From contig DASRKX010000029.1 of the NCBI GenBank assembly GCA_035648735.1, positions 1 to 17,744 on the forward strand: a stretch of 17,744 nucleotides of DNA. Reading direction: 5' to 3'. Positions 1 through 7,699 of this stretch are shown here, piece by piece. The stretch is from REEB95 sp035648735. GTDB taxonomy: Bacteria > Pseudomonadota > Alphaproteobacteria > ATCC43930 > CGMCC-115725. Each line of letters begins with the position of its first letter. Position 1 is the stretch's first letter. The translations under genes and the position numbers were made by a program. The notes beneath the pieces were generated by a model that saw nothing but the letters and a program-made list of their open reading frames with translations, was not told the origin of the DNA and did not search any database.

Positions 1-91
1 GCAACCTTTGACGCCGTTCGGGCTTTAATGCTGTGCGCGCCGGCGTGTATTTTGGGCCGGCACGATTCGTTTTGGCAGGGAGGGAAGGAAT

Positions 92-313
92 ATGAGAGGA
101 CTTCTGGTCGCGGGAATCGTGCTGATCGTGCTCGGCATTGCCGGGCTGGTGGTCAACGTCATACCCGTCCATCATCAGGAGCAAGAGGCCAAGATCGGCC
201 CGCTGACGATCAATTCCGACAAGGAAACCGATTACATCATTCCGAATTACGTCGGGATCATCGCCATCGTCGCCGGCGTCGGGCTGGCGGTTGCCGGCAC
301 GCGTAAAAGCTAG
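92..313 (+). CDS. Small two-helix membrane protein, function unknown
   Basis: A 73-residue protein with a hydrophobic helix at about residues 3-24, a polar loop (about 25-50, with the segment KIGPLTINSDKET) and a second helix at about 51-68, ending in a short basic tail. This resembles small two-helix bacterial membrane proteins whose loop carries a GP(I/L) segment; I do not know a function for them and assign none. The start is chosen because a purine-rich ribosome site (GGGAAGGAA) lies just before the ATG. The gene converges with znuB, and the two stop codons share the four bases CTAG at 310-313. No linked gene on its own strand is visible, so its operon context is unknown. It is probably a real gene, because its hydrophobic pattern and ribosome site are coherent. 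Confidence 0.75.
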   Translation: MRGLLVAGIVLIVLGIAGLVVNVIPVHHQEQEAKIGPLTINSDKETDYIIPNYVGIIAIVAGVGLAVAGTRKS

Positions 314-1107
314 CCTCGCGCGCCGCCGCGGCGCGGCAGCGCGGCTGAAATCGCGAAGAGCAGGCTGGCCGCCAGCACGACGGCGGGACCGGCCGGCAAA
401 TCCCATGTCAGGCTCGCGGCCAGGCCGCCAGCGACGGCGATCATACCCGCCAGCGCGGCCAGGGCCGCCATCCCCTCGGGGTTGCGCGCCAGGCGTCGCG
501 CCGCCGCAGCCGGCAGGATCAGCATCGCGGTGATCAGCAGGATGCCGACGATCTTGATCGCCACCGAGATCACCAGCGCCATCAGCAGCACGAAAGCGAG
601 CCGCGTCGCGGCGACGTTCACGCCCTCGACCTGCGCCAGCTCCTCATGCACGGTGACCGCAAGCAGCGGCCGCCAGATCATCGCCAGCGCGATCAAGGTC
701 AGCGCGCCGCCGCCGTAAATCCAGGCGAGATCCTGGTTGGTGACGGCGAGGATATCGCCGAAGAGATAGCCCATCAGGTCGATGCGCACGCTTTCGATGA
801 AGGCGAGCACGACGAGGCCGAGCGACAGCGCGCTGTGCGACAGGATGCCGAGCAATGTATTGCTCTCGAGCAGCCGCTGCCGCTCGAGCGCCACCAGCAG
901 CAGCGCGATCGTCAGGCACACCGCGACGACGGCGAGATTGAGGTTGATGCCGAGCACGAATCCCAGCGCCACGCCCAGCAGCGCCGAATGCGACAGGGTA
1001 TCACCGAAATAGGCGAGCCGGCGCCAGACGACGAAGGAGCCCATCGGGCCGGCCACCAGCGCGACGCCGATGCCGGCGGCTAAGGCGCGCCAGATGAAAT
1101 CATCCAT
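310..1107 (-). CDS. znuB: Zinc ABC transporter, permease subunit ZnuB
   Basis: A 265-residue polytopic inner-membrane protein of the ABC-3 metal permease family, with about eight hydrophobic helices. It forms the channel through which zinc delivered by ZnuA is moved at the expense of ATP hydrolysed by ZnuC. Family-typical stretches are the N-terminal MGSFVVWRRLAYFGDTLSHS with the following ALLGVALG, the central LMGYLFGDILAV, and the conserved EG in AQVEGVN. The reading frame is open well upstream, but the ATG at 1107 gives the expected family length and overlaps the end of znuC by 8 bp, implying translational coupling. Iron or manganese permeases of the same family are possible, but the His-rich ZnuC partner and the nearby ZnuA favour zinc. 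Confidence 0.93.
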   Translation of the reverse strand: MDDFIWRALAAGIGVALVAGPMGSFVVWRRLAYFGDTLSHSALLGVALGFVLGINLNLAVVAVCLTIALLLVALERQRLLESNTLLGILSHSALSLGLVVLAFIESVRIDLMGYLFGDILAVTNQDLAWIYGGGALTLIALAMIWRPLLAVTVHEELAQVEGVNVAATRLAFVLLMALVISVAIKIVGILLITAMLILPAAAARRLARNPEGMAALAALAGMIAVAGGLAASLTWDLPAGPAVVLAASLLFAISAALPRRGGARG

Positions 1108-1837
1108 GGGGATCGGCCCCGTGGTCGTGCGCGTGATCGTGCTTGTGCGCGTAGAGCGCGAAGGCCGCGGCATCGTCGCCGAACAGCGCGCGATAGGCGG
1201 GATCGCGCGCCACCGTCGCCGGATGGCCGCTGCAGCAGACATGATGGTTGAGGCACACGACCTCGTCCGTCGCCGCCATGACCAGGTGTAGATCGTGCGA
1301 AACCAGCAGCACCGCCGTCTGCCGCTCGTCGCGGATGCGGCGGATGAGCGCGAAGATCTCGGCCTGGCCGGCGACGTCGACGCCCTGCACCGGTTCGTCG
1401 AGGACAAGGAGGTCGGGCTCGCGCAGCAGCGCCCGCGCCAGCAGGACACGCTGCATCTCGCCGCCTGACAGGCGCTGCACCGGCAGGTCGATGGTGTGCG
1501 AAGCGCCGGTCTGCGCCAGCGCCGCGGCAACGCCGCTCGCTACCCGCGGCTGCAACGCCAAGAAGCGGCGCACGGTGAGCGGCAGGGTATCGTCGATCCG
1601 CAGCCGCTGGGGGAGGTAGCCGATGCGCAGGCCCGGCTTGACGAAAACCGTGCCGGAATCGGCCTTTTCGAGGCCGAGGACGATGCGCAGCAGCGTCGTC
1701 TTGCCCGCGCCGTTCGGGCCGATCACGGTGACGATCTCGCCTCGATGCAGCGACAGGGAGACGTCCGAAAGCGCGCGGCGGCGGCCGAAGGAAAGGCTGA
1801 CGTCCGACAGCCGCACGCAAAGATCGCCCTTCTTCAT
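1100..1837 (-). CDS. znuC: Zinc ABC transporter, ATP-binding subunit ZnuC
   Basis: A 245-residue ABC ATPase that powers zinc import, acting as a dimer on the cytoplasmic face of ZnuB. Visible motifs are Walker A GPNGAGKT (residues 40-47), the signature LSGGE (123-127), Walker B LLVLDEP (143-149) and the switch His in VSHD (H181). After the ATPase core come the segment CLNHHVCCSG, typical of ZnuC, and a His-rich tail (HKHDHAHDHG, 231-240) that could bind zinc as a sensor or chaperone patch. It is the first gene of a minus-strand znuCB pair and is divergent from znuA across 47 bp, so a shared zinc-responsive control region is expected. The ATG at 1837 gives the usual family length. Confidence 0.95.
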   Translation of the reverse strand: MKKGDLCVRLSDVSLSFGRRRALSDVSLSLHRGEIVTVIGPNGAGKTTLLRIVLGLEKADSGTVFVKPGLRIGYLPQRLRIDDTLPLTVRRFLALQPRVASGVAAALAQTGASHTIDLPVQRLSGGEMQRVLLARALLREPDLLVLDEPVQGVDVAGQAEIFALIRRIRDERQTAVLLVSHDLHLVMAATDEVVCLNHHVCCSGHPATVARDPAYRALFGDDAAAFALYAHKHDHAHDHGADPHG

Positions 1838-1884
1838 GGTGGGCTTGATAACATCCGCGCTTCCGCCCGTCCAATGGCAGGGTC
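1838..1884. promoter_or_regulatory. Divergent znuCB / znuA control region
   Basis: Only 47 bp separate the divergent start codons of znuC and znuA, so both promoters must lie here or reach into the coding regions. On the minus strand a weak pair can be proposed: TTGGAC (bases 1869-1874) and TTATCA (1846-1851), 17 bp apart. The same stretch reads GATGTTATCA on the minus strand and could be half of an AT-rich Zur operator, but no full palindrome is visible. Zinc control by Zur is inferred from the gene family, not demonstrated by a clear site. Confidence 0.4.
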
Positions 1885-2811
1885 ATGCGATTATCACGTC
1901 CAAATTGGCCGCTCGCGGCGATCCTGTTGGTGGCGCTGGCCCGCCCCGCAACGGCCGAGCCGCCGCGGGTGGTCGCCAGCATCAAGCCGATCCATTCGCT
2001 GATTGCCGGCGTGATGGCGGGTGTCGGCGTGCCGGCGCTGATCGTCCCCGGCGCCGCCTCGCCGCATACCTATACGCTGCGGCCGTCGGACGCGCGCAAG
2101 CTCGAGACGGCGCGGATCGTCTTCTGGGTCGGGCCGAGCATGGAAAGCTTCCTGGCCAAGCCGCTCGACGCGCTCGCCGGCCACGCGGAACGGGTCGAAC
2201 TCGATCGCGCGGCGGAAGTGACCGTACTGCCGGCGCGCGAGGGCGGACCCTGGGATCCCGATGCCGATGCGCCGCCGCTGCCGCCCGGTACCGCGCATGT
2301 CGACGGGCATTTGTGGCTCGATCCGGAGAACGCCAAGGCGATCGTGCGGCTGGCCGCCGACAGGCTCAGCGCGCTCGATCCTGCGAATGCCGCGCGCTAC
2401 GCCGCGAATGCGCGCGACGTGGAGAGCCGGCTCAACGAACTCGACCGCACGCTGCGCGCCCAATTCTTTTCCCTGTCCGGCAGGTCGTTCGTCGTCTTCC
2501 ACGACGCCTACCAATATCTCGAGCGGCGTTATGCCCTGAGCGCGGTCGGCGCGATTTCGGTCGATCCGGATCGCCTGGTGGGGGCGCGCCGCATCCGCGA
2601 CATCCGCGCGCGCATCGTGGCGTCGCATGCGGCCTGCGTCTTCGGCGAGCCGGAATTCCAGCCGGCGCTGCTCGCCACGGTCACCGAAGGCACCGGCGCC
2701 CATGCCGGAGTGCTCGACGATCTCGGCGTCAGGGTACCGCCGGGGCCCGGGCTTTATTTCACGGTGATGCGCGGCGTTGCTCAATCCCTGACGGATTGTC
2801 TCGGCCGATGA
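1885..2811 (+). CDS. znuA: Zinc ABC transporter, periplasmic zinc-binding protein ZnuA
   Basis: A 308-residue cluster A-I metal-binding protein that captures zinc in the periplasm and hands it to ZnuBC. A signal peptide spans residues 1-24, ending PATA before EPP. The expected zinc ligands are present: H61 in SPHTYTLRPS, H142 in GHLWLDP and H206 in FHDAYQY. Cys251 and Cys305 fall where E. coli ZnuA has its disulfide. The loop after about residue 116, His-rich in many ZnuA proteins, is here mostly acidic and proline-rich (DPDADAPPLPPG) with a single His (H138), so any loop-based zinc buffering is reduced; the His-rich ZnuC tail may compensate. Its stop codon overlaps the panC start. Manganese binding is less likely given the three His ligands. 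Confidence 0.95.
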   Translation: MRLSRPNWPLAAILLVALARPATAEPPRVVASIKPIHSLIAGVMAGVGVPALIVPGAASPHTYTLRPSDARKLETARIVFWVGPSMESFLAKPLDALAGHAERVELDRAAEVTVLPAREGGPWDPDADAPPLPPGTAHVDGHLWLDPENAKAIVRLAADRLSALDPANAARYAANARDVESRLNELDRTLRAQFFSLSGRSFVVFHDAYQYLERRYALSAVGAISVDPDRLVGARRIRDIRARIVASHAACVFGEPEFQPALLATVTEGTGAHAGVLDDLGVRVPPGPGLYFTVMRGVAQSLTDCLGR

Positions 2812-3674
2812 TGACCCGGCCAACCGACCTCGCCGTGGCGACCAGCGTCTTGGCATTGCGCCGCGCGGTGGAATCGTGGCGCCGGGCCGGCGAGCGTGTC
2901 GCGCTGGTGCCGACCATGGGCGCGCTGCATGCCGGGCATCTGACGCTGGTCGAGCACGGCCGCGCCGCCGCCGATCGCGTCGTCGCCAGTGTTTTCGTCA
3001 ACCCGACGCAATTCGGCGCCAACGAGGATTTGTCGCGCTATCCACGCGACGCGGCGGGCGACAAGGCGAAGCTCGCCGGCGCCGGCTGCGATCTGCTTTT
3101 CATGCCGAGTGTCGCCGAGATGTATCCCGATGGATTTTCCACGCGGATCGATCCCGGCCCGCTGGGCGCGGTTCTCGAAGGGCAATTCCGGCCGGGACAT
3201 TTCGCCGGGGTCGCGACAGTGGTCGCCAAGCTTCTGCTGCAGGCGAGGCCCGATATCGCCTGCTTCGGCGAGAAGGATTACCAGCAGCTTCAGATCATCC
3301 GCCGAATCGTGCGCGATCTCGATATCCCGGTGGCGATCGAAGGCGTGCCGACCGTGCGCGAGCCCGATGGGCTCGCCCTATCCTCGCGCAACGCCTATCT
3401 CGATCCGGCGGAACGCCACATCGCGCCGGCGCTGCACCGCGTGCTGCGGGAGGCCGTCTCGCGCGCCGCGCAAGGCGAGAAGCCGGGGGAAATCGCCGCC
3501 GGGGCGAATGCCGCGCTGCTCCAGGCGGCCTTTGCCAAGGTCGATTACGTCGCGATCTGCGCGGCCGACAGCCTGGCGCCGCTCGAACGGCTCGACCGCA
3601 ACGGGCGCATCCTGGCCGCCGCGTGGCTCGGTAAGACGCGCCTCATCGACAATCTGCCGCTCGATCCGCCATAG
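2808..3674 (+). CDS. panC: Pantothenate synthetase (pantoate-beta-alanine ligase)
   Basis: A 288-residue cytoplasmic enzyme that joins pantoate and beta-alanine using ATP, the last step of pantothenate (coenzyme A precursor) synthesis. Nucleotidyltransferase-fold motifs are clear: PTMGALHAGH (residues 35-44, the HIGH-type ATP site), FVNPTQFG (63-70), FRPGHFAGVATVV (127-139), GEKDYQQ (154-160) and REPDGLALSSRN (184-195, the KMSKS-like region). Two tandem ATG codons (2808 and 2811) sit on the znuA stop codon, so translation is probably coupled to znuA. The frame stays open far upstream over znuA and the znuC antisense, but the N-terminus is placed here because homology-like sequence begins here. 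panB and panD are not in the window. Confidence 0.96.
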   Translation: MMTRPTDLAVATSVLALRRAVESWRRAGERVALVPTMGALHAGHLTLVEHGRAAADRVVASVFVNPTQFGANEDLSRYPRDAAGDKAKLAGAGCDLLFMPSVAEMYPDGFSTRIDPGPLGAVLEGQFRPGHFAGVATVVAKLLLQARPDIACFGEKDYQQLQIIRRIVRDLDIPVAIEGVPTVREPDGLALSSRNAYLDPAERHIAPALHRVLREAVSRAAQGEKPGEIAAGANAALLQAAFAKVDYVAICAADSLAPLERLDRNGRILAAAWLGKTRLIDNLPLDPP

Positions 3675-3700
3675 TGGTCGAAGGGCGGAGGAGCGAATCA

Positions 3701-4768
3701 TTGAAAATCCTGATCACCGGCGGGGCGGGATTTATCGGCACTTCTGTCGTGCGCTTTTTGCTCGGCGCCGGGCAGAGCGTGGTCAATCTTGACAAATTGA
3801 CCTATGCCGGCTCGAACCCGCCCTTGGGCGATCTTGCCGATCCGGCGCGCTATGCGCTCGAAGTGGCGGATGTCGCCGACCGCGAGGCGGTCGCGCGGAT
3901 CTTCGCCCGGCACCGGCCCGATGCGGTCATGCACCTTGCCGCGGAAACGCATGTCGACCGCTCGATCGACAAGCCCGATGATTTCATCGCCACCAATTTT
4001 GTCGGCACCTTCGTCATGCTCGAAGCCGCGCGCGACTATTGGCAAGCGTTGCCGGCGGACGCGCGGGCGCAGTTCCGCTTCCATCACATCTCGACCGACG
4101 AGGTCTTCGGCTCGCTCACGCCTGACGAGCGCGCGGTCGAGGAATCCCGCTATCAGCCGAACAGCCCCTACGCCGCGTCGAAAGCCGGCGCCGACCATCT
4201 GGCGCGCGCCTGGCAACGGACTTTCGGCTTGCCGGTGATCGCCACCAACTGCTCCAATAATTACGGTCCGTGGCAATTTCCCGAGAAGCTCGTGCCGCTG
4301 ATCATCCTCAACGCCATCGCGGGCAAGAAGCTGCCGGTCTACGGCAAGGGCGAGAACGTGCGCGACTGGCTCTATGTCGGCGATCACGCCGAAGCGCTGT
4401 GGCGCGTGGTCGGGCACGGCAGGCCGGGCGAGACCTATAATATCGGCGGTGGCGAGGAGCGGCGGAACCTCGAGCTCGTGCGCATGATCTGCGCCATCCT
4501 CGACGAGGAACTGCCTCAATCGCCGCATCGGCCGCATGAGAAATTGATCAGCTTCGTTGCCGACCGGCCGGGCCACGATCTGCGCTACGCCATCGACGAC
4601 CGCAAGATCCGGACAGAGCTCGGCTGGCAGCCGCGCGAATCGCTTGCCACCGGCCTCAAAAAGACGGTGCTCTGGTATCTCGAAAATCGCGCTTGGTGGG
4701 AGCCGATCCGCGCCGGCATCTATCGCGGCGAGCGGCTTGGTCGGCTCAAGGCGGAGGCGGCGCGGTGA
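3701..4768 (+). CDS. rfbB: dTDP-glucose 4,6-dehydratase (RfbB/RmlB)
   Basis: A 355-residue extended short-chain dehydrogenase that converts dTDP-glucose to dTDP-4-keto-6-deoxyglucose with bound NAD, the second step of dTDP-rhamnose and related sugar pathways. Motifs seen are the Rossmann glycine signature TGGAGFIG (residues 6-13), AAETHVDRS (80-88), the catalytic STDE (131-134), and YAASK (Y157, K161). A TTG start at 3701 is chosen because the protein then begins MKILITGG, as family members do, and a GGAGGAG ribosome site lies just upstream. An in-frame GTG at 3674 would add nine residues and lacks such support. It lies 26 bp after panC and overlaps rfbA by 4 bp. rfbC and rfbD are absent from the window. 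Confidence 0.95.
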   Translation: MKILITGGAGFIGTSVVRFLLGAGQSVVNLDKLTYAGSNPPLGDLADPARYALEVADVADREAVARIFARHRPDAVMHLAAETHVDRSIDKPDDFIATNFVGTFVMLEAARDYWQALPADARAQFRFHHISTDEVFGSLTPDERAVEESRYQPNSPYAASKAGADHLARAWQRTFGLPVIATNCSNNYGPWQFPEKLVPLIILNAIAGKKLPVYGKGENVRDWLYVGDHAEALWRVVGHGRPGETYNIGGGEERRNLELVRMICAILDEELPQSPHRPHEKLISFVADRPGHDLRYAIDDRKIRTELGWQPRESLATGLKKTVLWYLENRAWWEPIRAGIYRGERLGRLKAEAAR

Positions 4769-5643
4769 AGGGCATCATTCTGGCCGGCGGCTCCGGTACG
4801 CGGCTTTTTCCGCTGACGCGCGCGCTGTCGAAGCAGTTGCTGCCGATCTACGACAAGCCGATGATCTATTATCCGCTGTCGACGCTATTGCTCGCCGGCA
4901 TTCGCGACATCCTCGTCATCACCACGCCGGCGGATGCTCCGATGTTTCGGGCACTCCTCGGCGATGGCGCGCCCTGGGGCGCCGCGCTGTCCTATGCCGA
5001 GCAGCCGCAGCCGCGCGGCCTGGCCGAAGCCTTCGTCATCGGCCGGGACTTTCTCGCGGGTCAGCCCTGCTGCCTGGTGCTGGGCGACAACCTCATTTAT
5101 GGCGACGGGCTGTCCGAGATGATGCGGCGCGCCGTCGCGCGCCGGTCGGGCGCCACCGTCTTCGCCTATCGCGTCGTCGATCCCGAACGCTATGGCGTCG
5201 TCACCTTCGAGCGCGACGGCAAGGCTGTGGCGCTCGAGGAGAAGCCGGCGACGCCGCGCTCGGATTGGGCGGTGATCGGCCTCTATTTCTACGATGGCGG
5301 GGTCGTCGACATTGCCGCATCGCTGAAGCCGTCGGCGCGCGGCGAGCTCGAGATCACCGATGTCAACGCCGCCTATCTCAAGAAAGGCGCGCTCGCCGTC
5401 GAGAAGCTCGGCCGCGGCTATGCCTGGTTCGACACCGGTACGCATGAATCGCTGCTCGAAGCATCGGAATTCGTGCGCACCATCGAGAAGCGCACCGGAC
5501 AGAAGATCGGCTGTCTCGAGGAAGTGGCCTTCCGCCAAGGCTTCATCGACACAGCGCAAATGCTGCAGCTGGCTAAGCTCTACGGCAAATCCGATTACGG
5601 CAAGTATCTCGAACGGCTGGCGGAGGAAGGGCCGGAGGCCTAG
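4765..5643 (+). CDS. rfbA: Glucose-1-phosphate thymidylyltransferase (RfbA/RmlA)
   Basis: A 292-residue nucleotidyltransferase that makes dTDP-glucose from dTTP and glucose-1-phosphate, feeding RfbB. It begins at a GTG that overlaps the rfbB stop (GTGA), preceded by GGAGG. Motifs are GGSGTRLFPLT (residues 8-18, nucleotide-binding signature), KQLLPIYDKPMIYYPLS (23-39), LGDN (106-109, metal-binding Asp), and the segment AWFDTGTHESL. Length and motifs match the RmlA short form. Translation is probably coupled to rfbB. Its stop codon converges on the dehydratase gene at 5640, with both stops inside a perfect 16-bp palindrome. The product is predicted to feed rhamnose or another dTDP-6-deoxysugar; the final sugar cannot be decided here. 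Confidence 0.96.
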   Translation: MKGIILAGGSGTRLFPLTRALSKQLLPIYDKPMIYYPLSTLLLAGIRDILVITTPADAPMFRALLGDGAPWGAALSYAEQPQPRGLAEAFVIGRDFLAGQPCCLVLGDNLIYGDGLSEMMRRAVARRSGATVFAYRVVDPERYGVVTFERDGKAVALEEKPATPRSDWAVIGLYFYDGGVVDIAASLKPSARGELEITDVNAAYLKKGALAVEKLGRGYAWFDTGTHESLLEASEFVRTIEKRTGQKIGCLEEVAFRQGFIDTAQMLQLAKLYGKSDYGKYLERLAEEGPEA

Positions 5644-5649
5644 GCCTCC
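5634..5649. repeat. Perfect 16-bp palindrome holding both convergent stop codons
   Basis: The bases GGAGGCCTAGGCCTCC read the same on both strands. The centre CTAG contains the TAG stop of rfbA (5641-5643) and, on the other strand, the TAG stop of the dehydratase gene (5642-5640); both proteins therefore end Glu-Ala. As RNA either transcript could fold six base pairs around a CUAG loop. No T-run follows on either side, so it is at best a weak intrinsic terminator or a pause site. Confidence 0.8.
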
Positions 5650-7565
5650 TTGGTCGCGGCGCGCGCCGGAGCCGCCGCATTGGCGGCGTATTCCGGCACC
5701 AGATTCCTGAGCACGACCAGCACCCGTTCGGTGCGGCCCTCCCGCGCATGCTCGGCCAGCTCGTCGAGCGCGCGCGACAGCATGGCGTAATCGATGGTGC
5801 GGGGTGCTGCGAGGCGGATGCCCGCGGCTTCGGTCGCCACCAGCGCCTCCTGGTCGTGGAACAGCTCTTCGTGCAGCTTTTCGCCGGGGCGCAGGCCGAT
5901 GAACTCGATCTTGATGTCCTTGTCGGGCTTCAGGCCGGCGAGGCGGATCATCTGTCGCGCCAGCTCGGCGATCTTCACCGGCTCGCCCATGTCGAGGACG
6001 AAGATCTTGCCGCGCGCGTTCTTGTCCGCGCCGGCAAGCGCCGACGCCTGCAGCACCAGCTCGACGGCTTCGCGCGTGGTCATGAAATAGCGCGAGATGT
6101 CGGGATGCGTGACGGTGAGCGGCCCGCCCGCGGCGAGCTGGCGCTGGAACAGCGGCACCACGGAGCCGGTCGAGCCCAGCACGTTGCCGAAACGCACGGT
6201 GACGAAGCGCGTGCCGGCGGCATGGCGCGATTCGATGAGATCGAGCGCCTGGCAGATGCTTTCGGCGAGGCGCTTCGACGCGCCCATCACGTTCGCCGGG
6301 TTGACCGCCTTGTCGGTCGAGATCATCACCATCGCCTTGACGCGATGCGTGCGGCAGGCCTCGGCGACGTGCCGCGTGCCGAGCACGTTGGTCAGCAGGC
6401 CTTCGCCCGGATTGGCCTCCACCATGGGCACATGCTTCAGCGCGGCGGCATGGAAGACCAGCTCCGGCTTTTCCGTCGCCATCACCTCGTCGACGCGGCG
6501 GCTGTCGCGCACGTCGCCGATCAGCGCGCGGCGCGGCAGAGCGGGAAATCGCTCCATGATCTCGCGATCGATGCTGTAGAGCGCATATTCGTTGTTGTCG
6601 AGCAGCGTCAGGCAAGCCGGCTCGAAGGCGGCGAGTTGGCGCACCAATTCGGAGCCGATCGTCCCCCCGGCGCCGGTCACCAGGACATGTTTGCCATGGA
6701 CGAGGCCATGCATGCCGGCGCGATCAAGCACGGTTTGCGGGCGGCCGAGCAGATCCTCGATCGCGACCGGCTCGATCGGTCGCGGCGCATCCGTCCGGGT
6801 CTCCCGGAATTCGGTGAAGCGCGGCAGCCGCGCTAGCGAGATGCCGAGGCCGTCGGCGATGTCGAGCAGAAGAGCGACCGTCGGGCCATCGACGCCACGA
6901 CCGCTCAGGATGAAGCGCTGCGGCTTGTCGCCGCGCCGCTCCAGCCGTTTGACGATTTCCTTGATGTCGTTCAGCGTTCCCAGCACTGGGACGCCGCCGA
7001 TATCGCGGCCGACACGCCGCTCGTCGCGCGTCACGATGCCGACGACGCGATAGAGGCGGTCGGCATCGCGATAATTGGCGCGGATGAAAAGATCGGCTTC
7101 GTCGCCGACGCCGATCAGCAGGATCGGTATCGCCTTGCTGCCGGCGGTGTCGAGGATCTGGCGCAGGCTGCCGTCTTTGAACAGGCGGTAGGCGAAGCGC
7201 GGCCCGCCCAGCAGCGCCATCAGCACCAGCCAATTGATGCTTACCAGTGAGCGCGGCAGGCCTTCGAGCCGCGTGACGATGAAGGCGGCGGAGAAGAAGA
7301 TCAGGATGACGAGGCTGGCGGCGCGCGCCAATCCGAGGAGATCGGGCAGCGAGGCGTAGCGCCAGATACCGCGATAAAGCCCCGCCCAGAAGAACACGCC
7401 GGCAGCGACCAGGGTGAACGCGCCGTCATAGGTCCAGAGCAGGCTGTGCGAGTAATGCGCGATGTCGTCGCCGACGCGCAGATAGAACGACAGCCAAAAC
7501 GAGACCGCCGCCATGACAATGTCGTGACTAAAAGCGGCTGCGGCGCGGCGGCTGACAATTTTCAT
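5640..7565 (-). CDS. Membrane-bound nucleoside-diphosphate-sugar 4,6-dehydratase (WbpM/PglF/CapD type)
   Basis: A 641-residue large-form dehydratase. The N-terminal third has about four membrane helices (roughly residues 13-30, 46-64, 82-98, 108-122), then a first Rossmann-like domain (about 145-270), then the catalytic SDR domain. The latter shows TGAGGTIGSE (297-306), AAALKHVP (373-380), ISTDKAVNPANVMGASKR (415-432) and LRPGEKLHEEL near the C-terminus. In this family Met (here M427) replaces the Tyr of the usual YxxxK, with K431 retained. Known members convert UDP-GlcNAc to a UDP-4-keto-6-deoxy sugar for O-antigen, capsule or glycoprotein glycans. It is divergent from the DUF218 gene and convergent with rfbA. 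With the WbpV-like and WbpL-like genes in this window it could supply QuiNAc or FucNAc. The exact product cannot be told from sequence. Confidence 0.93.
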   Translation of the reverse strand: MKIVSRRAAAAFSHDIVMAAVSFWLSFYLRVGDDIAHYSHSLLWTYDGAFTLVAAGVFFWAGLYRGIWRYASLPDLLGLARAASLVILIFFSAAFIVTRLEGLPRSLVSINWLVLMALLGGPRFAYRLFKDGSLRQILDTAGSKAIPILLIGVGDEADLFIRANYRDADRLYRVVGIVTRDERRVGRDIGGVPVLGTLNDIKEIVKRLERRGDKPQRFILSGRGVDGPTVALLLDIADGLGISLARLPRFTEFRETRTDAPRPIEPVAIEDLLGRPQTVLDRAGMHGLVHGKHVLVTGAGGTIGSELVRQLAAFEPACLTLLDNNEYALYSIDREIMERFPALPRRALIGDVRDSRRVDEVMATEKPELVFHAAALKHVPMVEANPGEGLLTNVLGTRHVAEACRTHRVKAMVMISTDKAVNPANVMGASKRLAESICQALDLIESRHAAGTRFVTVRFGNVLGSTGSVVPLFQRQLAAGGPLTVTHPDISRYFMTTREAVELVLQASALAGADKNARGKIFVLDMGEPVKIAELARQMIRLAGLKPDKDIKIEFIGLRPGEKLHEELFHDQEALVATEAAGIRLAAPRTIDYAMLSRALDELAEHAREGRTERVLVVLRNLVPEYAANAAAPARAATKEA

Positions 7566-7699
7566 GCAATGCGTTCCCGGTGCGTTCGGACGTTACGTGA
7601 TGGGAAGCGCGCCCAGCAAGTGAAATGCGGCTTCGCAGCGCTGGGGCGGTCGCGGCGGATGTGTTAATCATGGCGGCCGACAAAAGCCGGGCCCCGCCC

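Noticed and set aside
39..61. GCCGGC repeated with an 11-base spacer, considered as a terminator
   Set aside because: No T-run follows and no upstream gene is in the window to be terminated.
1623..2807. Long open frame continuing upstream of panC, in frame with it
   Set aside because: It is antisense to znuC and in a second frame of znuA, is rich in Arg/Ala/Gly, and shows no domain. The panC homology-like sequence begins at 2808. High G+C removes stop codons from shadow frames.
3698..4576. 292-codon frame antisense to rfbB
   Set aside because: It mirrors the codons of a well-supported gene and has no recognisable motif or ribosome site.
4885..6615. 576-codon minus-strand frame crossing the rfbA end and the dehydratase gene
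   Set aside because: It spans two recognised genes in the wrong frames and is compositionally a shadow frame.
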